Shown one piece after another: positions 1 to 4,930 of a DNA stretch of 12,143 nucleotides. A model generated the notes under the pieces. That model was not told the DNA's origin. It did no database searches and was given only the letters and a program-made list of their open reading frames with translations. Each line of letters begins with the position of its first letter. The first letter of the stretch is position 1. The translations under genes were made by a program, and so were the position numbers. The stretch lies in assembly GCA_947585885.1 (NCBI GenBank), contig CANPXI010000022.1, positions 1 to 12,143 of the forward strand, written 5' to 3'. The stretch comes from an uncultured Bacilli bacterium (GTDB lineage Bacteria; Bacillota_I; Bacilli_A; RF39; UBA660).

Positions 1-159
1 GTCAATATTTCCATTAATTCCTATAATTTCACCTTTGTCATTTATTCCAATATAAATATTTCCACCATTAGTATTTAAGAAAGATATAACTTCTTCTTCA
101 AATTTATCTGTTAATTTAACTTTAAATTCATTTCTAACATCTTCTATTACATCTATCAT
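1..159 (-). CDS. AlbA_2 (Schlafen-type) domain protein, N-terminal part only
   Basis: This gene is cut by the left window edge, so only its first 53 codons are visible. The start is ATG at 159, preceded by a strong AGGAGG site (167-172) seven bases upstream. The visible protein begins MIDVIEDVRNEFKVK and contains EFKVKLTDKFEEEVISFLNT followed by NGGNIYIGINDKGEIIGI. This is the usual opening of the AlbA_2 / divergent AAA-4 family: an E-F-K strand, an invariant N-x-x-G-G turn, and I-G-I-x-D-x-G-x-I-x-G. Family members are often called RecG-like ATP-binding proteins or putative transcriptional regulators, and many have a C-terminal winged helix. The rest is outside the window, so the full architecture and role are unknown. 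The promoter (199-227) touches a 12-bp repeat array, which suggests unusual control. Confidence 0.8.
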   Translation of the reverse strand, partial: MIDVIEDVRNEFKVKLTDKFEEEVISFLNTNGGNIYIGINDKGEIIGINGNID

Positions 160-198
160 TTTAATTCCTCCTAAATCAAACTAATTTAATTTTAACAT

Positions 199-227
199 AT
201 TATAAAAAATGTCGCAAGAAATGTCGC
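199..227 (-). promoter_or_regulatory. Putative promoter of the AlbA_2 gene, overlapping the repeat array
   Basis: On the minus strand there is a perfect TATAAT (199-204). Seventeen bases further upstream is GCGACA (222-227), a 4 of 6 match to TTGACA. That -35 hexamer lies inside the first 12-bp repeat array, so the array and the promoter share bases. Predicted transcription would start about 30 bases before the AGGAGG site at 167-172. The -10 is convincing; the -35 is inferred from spacing. Confidence 0.5.
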
Positions 228-267
228 AAGAAATGTCGCAAGAAATGTCGTAAGAAATGCCGTAAGA
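208..267. repeat. 12-bp tandem repeat array, block 1 (5 units)
   Basis: Five head-to-tail copies of a 12-bp unit: AATGTCGCAAGA three times (208-243), AATGTCGTAAGA (244-255) and AATGCCGTAAGA (256-267). The identical five-unit, 60-bp series recurs at 346-405. In the plus frame starting at 208 the units read N-V-A-R / N-V-V-R / N-A-V-R. That frame has a TAA at 193-195, no usual start codon, and a TAG at 292-294, so it is not a gene as it stands. It lies between divergent promoters and may be a set of binding sites or a remnant of a repeat-coding region. Confidence 0.9.
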
Positions 268-321
268 AATTTTTGCGTAAACCTACGTATTTAGGCTTTT
301 TCTAGGTATTATCTTAAAAAT

Positions 322-405
322 AATGTCGTAAGAAATGTCGTAATAAATGTCGCAAGAAATGTCGCAAGAAATGTCGCAAGAAATGTCGTAAGAAATGCCG
401 TAAGA
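322..405. repeat. 12-bp tandem repeat array, block 2 (7 units)
   Basis: Seven tandem 12-bp units: AATGTCGTAAGA, AATGTCGTAATA, three AATGTCGCAAGA, AATGTCGTAAGA and AATGCCGTAAGA. The last five units (346-405) match block 1 base for base and in the same order, so a 60-bp segment was duplicated or homogenised. Both blocks are in the same reading-frame phase. The 54 bases between them (268-321) contain no gene; I see only a weak CCTA/TAGG inverted pair (283-285 region to 292-295). The whole 160-490 stretch holds these arrays and two divergent promoters. Confidence 0.9.
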
Positions 406-420
406 AAATATTGTTAAACA

Positions 421-469
421 CTAGTTATGTGTATGTAAACTAGCATTAAGTAGTAAAATATAGTATAAT
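421..469 (+). promoter_or_regulatory. Putative promoter and operator of the 491-3851 operon
   Basis: A perfect TATAAT lies at 464-469, about nine bases before the ribosome binding site at 478-485, so the leader would be very short. No good -35 hexamer is visible at the right distance. Where one would be expected there is an inverted repeat, CTAGTT (421-426) and AACTAG (438-443) with an 11-base loop. It could bind a regulator that activates or blocks this promoter. The -10 is clear; the operator is inference from a 6-bp arm length. Confidence 0.45.
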
Positions 470-477
470 TATCTAAC

Positions 478-485
478 AGAGGTGA
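478..485 (+). promoter_or_regulatory. Ribosome binding site that decides the start at 491
   Basis: AGAGGTGA lies 5-8 bases upstream of GTG at 491, an ideal Shine-Dalgarno distance. The earlier in-frame GTG at 482 lies inside this site and has no site of its own, so 491 is the better start. Confidence 0.7.
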
Positions 486-490
486 AAAGA

Positions 491-946
491 GTGAAAAAAT
501 TAATAAAGGAAAATAAGATATTGTTCGTTTTAGCAATTGTTATTTTGATTTCTTTTGTTTTAATAATAATTGGTTTATTATCTTATTTTTATGGGGGTAA
601 TAAAGATCCATATGGAAATAGATTAGATGGAATTGAAAAGTATCCTATTAGTAAGAATATAGATAAAGATATTAAAGAGTTATTAGGAGACGGAGTATTA
701 GAACTTAGTACTGATATAAAGGGTAAGATTATTTATATTACTATGGATGTAAAGGATGGAACTGATAAAGTAACTGCAAGAGGATATGCTACTAAGGCTT
801 TAGAAAAGTTTACTGATGAAGAGAAAGCTTTTTATGATATACATTTTACAATTACTTGTAAGAATATGAAAGAAGAAAGTAAAATATATCCTATGATGGG
901 TAGTAAAAGTGCTAAGAGAACTAGTATATCTTGGACAAATAATTAA
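491..946 (+). CDS. Small membrane-anchored protein of unknown function
   Basis: I do not recognise this 151-residue protein. It starts at GTG 491 (MKKLIKENK), just after AGAGGTGA. One hydrophobic helix covers roughly residues 7-31, preceded by lysines, so the N-terminus should be inside and the remaining ~115 residues outside the membrane. The outer part alternates short beta-like stretches (GVLELSTDIKGKIIYITMDV) with a helix (ATKALEKFTDEEKAF) and ends in a polar segment with SISWTNN. There is one cysteine and no catalytic motif that I can see. It is the first gene of a three-gene operon: ten bases separate it from the sensor/GGDEF gene and three more separate that gene from the YihY-family gene. 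A role as an accessory to the downstream membrane sensor is plausible but is only inferred from position. Confidence 0.75.
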   Translation: MKKLIKENKILFVLAIVILISFVLIIIGLLSYFYGGNKDPYGNRLDGIEKYPISKNIDKDIKELLGDGVLELSTDIKGKIIYITMDVKDGTDKVTARGYATKALEKFTDEEKAFYDIHFTITCKNMKEESKIYPMMGSKSAKRTSISWTNN

Positions 947-956
947 GAGGTAAAGT

Positions 957-2969
957 ATGAAAATTAAGAAAAAACAAAGAAGAAAAATTTATTTAATTCT
1001 TTCACTTATGATTTTACTTATTTTAGTTCTTTTTGGAATTTTATATTATGTTAATAATTCTAAAAATAATTATTCTTTTAGTGAAAGAAGTTGGATAAAT
1101 AATAATAGTAGTAATGTTATAAGTGTAAGTGTAGAAGGAAGTTTACCTTTATTTAGTAGTAATGGTAAGGGTGTTTTCTATGATTATCTAAGTGATTTAG
1201 AAAAGGATACAGGTTTATCTTTTAATGTTACTGTTAATAATGATAGTAGTAGTTATAAATTTGTTAATAAAAATGAAATTGGAAGTGGAGATTTAGTTTT
1301 TTATACTGATCACTTTGTTTTAGTTTCAACTAATACCTCTAGTGTAACTGATTTAAGTAATGTAAAAAGTCAACATATAGGTATAATTAAAAGTGATAAA
1401 GATTATGTTAGTAAATATTTAAGTAGTTATGATTTAACATATGATGAATTTGATAATTTTGATGATTTATATAAAGAAATGGATAGTAGTATTTTATATG
1501 CTATAGTACCAATGTATAAGTATTTAGATAGTATTATGAAAAATAAACTAAATATTGTTTATCATATTGAAGGACTTCATTCACATTATGTTTTATCTAA
1601 AGGAAATACTGATAATGAATTAAGTGTTATTTATGAGAAGTTTTTAAATAAATGGAATGAAGAAATTTATAAGAGTATAAATGAAAGTTATTTATCATTA
1701 TATTATGAAACTTCAGGGCTTAGTGAACTTCAAATCGAGTCTATTACAGGAGACGATTTAATAGTAGGATATATTGATAATTTGCCTTATGAAGGAAAGA
1801 TTAATAAAAGATTTAGTGGTCTTACTGATGAATATTTAACTCAATTTGGAGAAATGACTGGGGCTACTTATAAATATATTAAATTTGATAATACTGAAAA
1901 GTTAATTGATGCTCTTAATAATAAGAGAGTAGATATGGTATTTAATTATTATAATGTAAGTAATACTAATTATATTAAGAGTAAAGATTTAGGTAATATT
2001 AAGTATGTAATAGCAAGTCATAAAGATAATGTAACTTCTGTAGAAGGGTTAGAGTCAATTAAGGATGATAATATTCTTATGCTTAATAATACTATGCTTT
2101 ATAGTTATATTAGAAATAATAGTATGGCGGCTACTGTTTACTCTACTTTTGATGAGTTATTTAAAGCGCTAGATGAAAATGATTTAATAATTGTAGAAAA
2201 AAGTGTTTATGATTTTTACAAAAATAATAAACTTAAAGATTATGTTATTAGATATATTGGGGAAACTAATAATAGTAATACTTTCTTACTTAATAATGAG
2301 AATAGTGTTCTTAATAATATGTTTAACTTTTATATAAGTACATTAGGAGTAGATACTATTAATAATATGGCTATTAGTAATAGTTTAACTGATGCATCTA
2401 ATAGTTTATTAGTTCAATTTATCTTAAATAATATAACTTATATATTAGCACTTATATTTGCAGTTAGTTTCTTCTTATTTAAATTTAATAAGAAAGTTAA
2501 AGTAACTAAGAAGATTAAAAAAGAAGATAAAATGTTATATTTAGATCTTATGACTAATTTAAAGAACAGAAATTATTTAAATGATAATTTAAGTTATTGG
2601 GAAAGTAATAAGATATATCCTCAAGCGGTAGTAGTTGTTGATTTAAAAGATATAGCACTTATTAATGATACTAAAGGTCATGAAGAAGGAGACAGGCAAA
2701 TTAAAAGTGCTGCTAGTATTCTTATTAAGACTCAAAGAGAGAATACTGAGATTATTAGAAGTGATGGTAATGAATTTTTAGTATATATGGTAGGATATGA
2801 AGAAAAGCAAGTTGTTACTTATGTTAATAAGTTAATGAAAGAACTTAAGAATTTACCTTATGAATATGGAGCTAGTGTAGGATATTCATTAATTACTAGT
2901 GAAAGTACTACAATAGATGATGCAATTAATGAAGCTTTAATTATGATGCGTAAGAATAAAGGGGAATAG
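957..2969 (+). CDS. Membrane sensor with tandem SBP_bac_3-like domains and a degenerate GGDEF domain
   Basis: This 670-residue protein starts at ATG 957 after AAGAGG (945-950). A first membrane helix spans about residues 11-32. Two extracellular domains follow with the look of bacterial family-3 solute-binding proteins (about 53-250 and 266-478). The second contains LIVGYIDNLPYEG, SGLTDEYLTQFGEMTGATY and LIDALNNKRVDMVF. A second helix (about 490-509) leads to a cytoplasmic GGDEF-type domain (527-668) with DLMTNLKNR, INDTKGHEEGD and RSDGNEF. The GGDEF signature reads DGNEF (603-607): the first glycine and the metal-binding Asp/Glu position are changed. The upstream DxD-F-K motif is also altered (DLKDI), and I see no RxxD inhibitory site. 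Diguanylate cyclase activity is therefore doubtful; it may sense a small ligand and act through GTP or c-di-GMP binding or protein contacts. It is the middle gene of the operon. Confidence 0.85.
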   Translation: MKIKKKQRRKIYLILSLMILLILVLFGILYYVNNSKNNYSFSERSWINNNSSNVISVSVEGSLPLFSSNGKGVFYDYLSDLEKDTGLSFNVTVNNDSSSYKFVNKNEIGSGDLVFYTDHFVLVSTNTSSVTDLSNVKSQHIGIIKSDKDYVSKYLSSYDLTYDEFDNFDDLYKEMDSSILYAIVPMYKYLDSIMKNKLNIVYHIEGLHSHYVLSKGNTDNELSVIYEKFLNKWNEEIYKSINESYLSLYYETSGLSELQIESITGDDLIVGYIDNLPYEGKINKRFSGLTDEYLTQFGEMTGATYKYIKFDNTEKLIDALNNKRVDMVFNYYNVSNTNYIKSKDLGNIKYVIASHKDNVTSVEGLESIKDDNILMLNNTMLYSYIRNNSMAATVYSTFDELFKALDENDLIIVEKSVYDFYKNNKLKDYVIRYIGETNNSNTFLLNNENSVLNNMFNFYISTLGVDTINNMAISNSLTDASNSLLVQFILNNITYILALIFAVSFFLFKFNKKVKVTKKIKKEDKMLYLDLMTNLKNRNYLNDNLSYWESNKIYPQAVVVVDLKDIALINDTKGHEEGDRQIKSAASILIKTQRENTEIIRSDGNEFLVYMVGYEEKQVVTYVNKLMKELKNLPYEYGASVGYSLITSESTTIDDAINEALIMMRKNKGE

Positions 2970-2972
2970 TAT

Positions 2973-3851
2973 ATGATGGATAGATTAAAAGAATTTATTA
3001 AGAATGTATACGAAGTAATGAGAAAACCAGAAATGTTAACACTTCCTAGTTCTCTTGCTTATTACTTCGTTCTTTCTGTTGTTCCAGTTATTACAATTAT
3101 TCTTATAATTGCTACTTCTTTTAATCTTTCAATTTCTTTTATTACTGAATTTATTTCTAAAAACTTTAGTGAAGATTTGATGAATTTAATTATGCCAATG
3201 CTTACAGAAAAAAGTTTTTCATTTGGGTTTATTATATATATAGCAGTTGCTTTCTTTATTGCAAGTAATGGTAGTGATGCAATTATTGTTGCATCTAATA
3301 CAGTATTTAATATTGAAAATAAAAATATTGTTAAAAGAAGACTTAAAGCTTTTGTTATAACTTTACTTATTTTCTTATTATTTATGTTTATATTAATAGT
3401 TCCTGTTTTTGGTAGACAACTTATTAATATTGCTATTATGATTGGCTTTGATAATATAGTAGTGGATAGTATTGATTTACTTTATCCAATACTTTATGTT
3501 CCAATTACTTTAGTAGTTATTTATTATTTTATTAAACTTATTTATGTAATAGCGCCTGATGAAAAGATAAAAGGTAAATATGTAGTTAAAGGGACTTTAT
3601 TTACAACTGTATTTTGGTTTTTAGCAACATTTATTTATTCTTATTTTATTAGAAATTTAGCACATTATAATATTTATTATGCAGGACTTAGTACAATAGT
3701 GGTTCTTATGATATGGTTTTATATACTTGCTTTTGTATTTGTATTAGGACTTGGACTAAATTATAGAAATGTAGAAGAACAAATTGAGAAAACTAATACT
3801 ATTAAACTAAAAGAATTAGAAGAAAGAGTTAAGGCTAGTAAGAAGCAATAA
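2973..3851 (+). CDS. YihY/virulence factor BrkB family membrane protein
   Basis: A 292-residue inner-membrane protein with six predicted helices (about 28-50, 82-100, 125-147, 168-190, 207-225 and 238-262). Family landmarks are LAYYFVLSVVPVI near the N-terminus, the IAPDEKIKGKYVVKGTLF stretch, and YAGLSTIVVLMIWFYIL before the last helix. The length is normal for the family. Members were once called ribonuclease BN in error; their molecular role remains poorly defined, with transport or envelope functions proposed. The C-terminal tail (about 265-292) is charged and probably a short coiled coil. ATG codons at 2973 and 2976 are both possible starts; AAAGGGGA (about 2957-2964) serves either. The gene follows the sensor gene after three bases, so translation is probably coupled, and it ends in a terminator that overlaps its stop codon. 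Confidence 0.9.
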   Translation: MMDRLKEFIKNVYEVMRKPEMLTLPSSLAYYFVLSVVPVITIILIIATSFNLSISFITEFISKNFSEDLMNLIMPMLTEKSFSFGFIIYIAVAFFIASNGSDAIIVASNTVFNIENKNIVKRRLKAFVITLLIFLLFMFILIVPVFGRQLINIAIMIGFDNIVVDSIDLLYPILYVPITLVVIYYFIKLIYVIAPDEKIKGKYVVKGTLFTTVFWFLATFIYSYFIRNLAHYNIYYAGLSTIVVLMIWFYILAFVFVLGLGLNYRNVEEQIEKTNTIKLKELEERVKASKKQ

Positions 3852-3870
3852 TTAAGTTGTTTCTTTTTTT
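3840..3870 (+). terminator. Rho-independent terminator of the 491-3851 operon
   Basis: AAGAAGCAA (3840-3848) pairs with TTGTTTCTT (3857-3865), with one G-U pair and an eight-base loop, and runs directly into seven or more T residues ending at 3870. The left arm overlaps the stop codon region of the YihY-family gene. The 60 bases after it, up to 3930, hold nothing I can identify. Confidence 0.75.
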
Positions 3871-3929
3871 ATGAAAAAAATGAGGTAATGCAAACTAATT
3901 TTATTTAATTTTTAAATTTGTTATGATAT

Positions 3930-4217
3930 TTAAATATTATTTTCTAAATCTTCAATTAATTCTTTAACACTATGATATTTTTTTGTTTTAATTTTACCAT
4001 TTAAAATGTTTTCTCCTTCTTTTAAAGCTTTTAATAGTTCTTTACTAGGAGTAGGGTTTATTATTTCAAAGGGAATTCCATCTTCTTCTATAACTTGTTT
4101 TAAAGCCATATTGATAAATGTGGTCATATTTAGTCCTAACTCTTTTAATATAGTAGTAGCTTGTTTTTTTATTTTTGCATCTACTCTTATATTAATTGTA
4201 CTTATTTCTTTAGGCAT
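3930..4217 (-). CDS. RelB/DinJ-family antitoxin, apparently orphan (copy 1)
   Basis: A 95-residue protein beginning MPKEISTINIRVDAKIKKQA. The N-terminal strand and following helices (INIRVDAKIKKQATTILKEL, NMTTFINMALKQV) match the ribbon-helix-helix fold of RelB/DinJ antitoxins, as does GIPFEI, a hallmark of the family. The C-terminal half (LLKALKEGENIL and onward) would normally wrap around a RelE/YafQ toxin. The start at 4217 has AAAGGAG (4223-4229) in good position. No toxin ORF follows: the bases between its stop and the YihY-family terminator contain no coding frame with toxin features. It aligns without gaps to the second antitoxin at 4366-4647, with about 55 of 93 positions identical. 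It may repress its own promoter, neutralise a toxin elsewhere, or be a leftover. Confidence 0.85.
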   Translation of the reverse strand: MPKEISTINIRVDAKIKKQATTILKELGLNMTTFINMALKQVIEEDGIPFEIINPTPSKELLKALKEGENILNGKIKTKKYHSVKELIEDLENNI

Positions 4218-4235
4218 ATTATTCTCCTTTTTATA

Positions 4236-4265
4236 ATTTTATTTATCTACAATTTTTTATGTAAA
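4236..4265 (-). promoter_or_regulatory. Putative promoter of antitoxin copy 1
   Basis: On the minus strand TTTACA (4260-4265) and TAAAAT (4236-4241) are separated by 18 bases, each matching the consensus at five of six positions. The predicted start lies just before the AAAGGAG site of the 4217 gene. This would give copy 1 its own transcript, independent of copy 2. Confidence 0.45.
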
Positions 4266-4270
4266 CCATA

Positions 4271-4366
4271 TTAATTTATTTTAGAAAATATTCGCAATTG
4301 TGTTATTACATTTTTTAATCGTTTAGTATATTCAACATGATATTTTGTATTTTTTAAATTAAACAT
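4271..4366 (-). pseudogene. Probable remnant of a RelE/YafQ-type toxin gene
   Basis: A 31-codon ORF starts with ATG (4366-4364) that shares one base with the stop codon of antitoxin copy 2, giving TAATG. Such overlap is the usual translational coupling of antitoxin-toxin pairs. The peptide contains KYHVEYTKRLKNVITQLRI, which resembles the first strand and helix of RelE/YafQ-type toxins (a Y-x-V-x-Y-T-K-R-x-K start). It then stops at TAA 4271-4273, whereas such toxins are about 85-100 residues long. None of the later toxin residues are visible in any frame between 4218 and 4271. I read it as a toxin that was truncated and partly deleted. The similarity is short, so chance cannot be excluded. 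Confidence 0.55.
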
Positions 4367-4647
4367 TAAGATTTTAAGTCCTTTAACATTTCATACATAT
4401 TAGTATAACTTTTTGCTTTGGTTTTACCTTTTAAAATATCTTCTCCTTCTTTTAAAGCTTTTAATAATGCTTTACTAGGTTTAGGGTTTTTAACTTCAAA
4501 AGGTATGCCGTTTCTTTTTACAACTTGGATTAATGCCATATTGATATAAGTACTTAGATTGACTCCTAAATCATTTAAGATAGCTGTAGCCTGTTTTTTT
4601 ATATTGGCATCTACATTAACATTAATTGCACTGGTTAAATTAGTCAT
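4366..4647 (-). CDS. RelB/DinJ-family antitoxin (copy 2) beside a toxin remnant
   Basis: Starting at ATG 4647 this is a 93-residue protein, MTNLTSAINVNVDANIKKQA. An ATG at 4656 is also in frame, but it sits only about two bases from the AGGAAG site. The 4647 start has nine bases of spacing and makes the protein align to copy 1 from the first residue with no gap. The fold signals are the same as copy 1: INVNVDANIKKQATAIL, NLSTYINMAL and GIPFEV, then LLKALKEGEDIL. It should bind DNA as a ribbon-helix-helix dimer; a palindrome lies in its own promoter (4678-4699). Its stop overlaps the start of a truncated toxin-like ORF, so it was probably once half of a working module. Today it may act only as a repressor or as protection against an incoming toxin. 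Confidence 0.85.
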   Translation of the reverse strand: MTNLTSAINVNVDANIKKQATAILNDLGVNLSTYINMALIQVVKRNGIPFEVKNPKPSKALLKALKEGEDILKGKTKAKSYTNMYEMLKDLKS

Positions 4648-4656
4648 TATTATCAT

Positions 4657-4665
4657 CTTCCTTTC
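4657..4665 (-). promoter_or_regulatory. Ribosome binding site of antitoxin copy 2
   Basis: On the minus strand GAAAGGAAG abuts the ATG at 4656 and lies nine bases from the ATG at 4647. This spacing favours 4647 as the real start. Confidence 0.6.
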
Positions 4666-4672
4666 TGCTTTA

Positions 4673-4701
4673 ATGATAACAATTTAATTCTTAATTGTTG
4701 A
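4673..4701 (-). promoter_or_regulatory. Putative promoter of antitoxin copy 2 with an operator palindrome in its spacer
   Basis: The minus strand shows TCAACA (4696-4701) and TATCAT (4673-4678), spaced by 17 bases, matching the consensus at four and five positions. The spacer is almost entirely a palindrome: AACAATT (4678-4684) and AATTGTT (4693-4699) around eight bases. A perfect 7-bp inverted repeat lying between the two promoter hexamers is what an autorepressing antitoxin would bind. This is inference from layout. Confidence 0.5.
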
Positions 4702-4709
4702 GATATTTT

Positions 4710-4742
4710 CTACATAATTACTACATAATAGCTACATATTAT
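4710..4742. repeat. Three 11-bp direct repeats, with an inverted copy at 4758-4766
   Basis: CTACATAATTA, CTACATAATAG and CTACATATTAT follow one another at 4710-4720, 4721-4731 and 4732-4742, a period close to one helical turn. TACATAATA in the second unit is matched by TATTATGTA at 4758-4766, an exact 9-bp inverted repeat. The array sits upstream of antitoxin copy 2, between it and the stalk-protein gene, so it could be a regulator-binding array. AT-richness makes chance similarity a concern. Apart from these repeats and the two promoters, 4657-4930 holds no gene. Confidence 0.6.
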
Positions 4743-4872
4743 ATGCAATAGTTTATATATTATGTAATGATTATTATGCTTCTAGTGTTAGAAAAATGAA
4801 TAAGATATATAAAAAGTCTTTAGAGTTAGATTAGTTTTTATGTGATTTTGTTACTTTTAATTTTGTTTTTGT

Positions 4873-4901
4873 TTGCTTTAGTTATATAAATGTGTTATTA
4901 T
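4873..4901 (+). promoter_or_regulatory. Promoter of the calcium-repeat surface protein, extended -10 type
   Basis: TTGCTT (4873-4878) is followed after 17 bases by TATTAT (4896-4901), preceded by TG at 4893-4894, giving an extended -10. The same arrangement, with the shared string TTATTATTTATAT, occurs upstream of the last gene (11536-11564). There is no G tract here, unlike the promoters of the A-B operons. Confidence 0.65.
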
Positions 4902-4930
4902 TTATATTAGAAAATAGGGAGTGATTTTAA

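Noticed and set aside
210..390. Short ORFs reading M-S-Q-E repeats in the 12-bp arrays
   Set aside because: They stop at TAA within the array, lack ribosome binding sites, and are a by-product of the repeat.
208..405. CRISPR array
   Set aside because: The units are 12 bp and directly adjacent with no unique spacers of constant length, and no cas genes are near.
482..490. GTG at 482 as the start of the first plus-strand gene
   Set aside because: It lies inside the Shine-Dalgarno site that serves GTG 491 and has no site of its own.
4006..4236. Plus-strand ORF of 76 codons opposite antitoxin copy 1
   Set aside because: It is antisense to a well-supported RelB/DinJ gene, and its hydrophobic composition is the mirror of the antitoxin codons.
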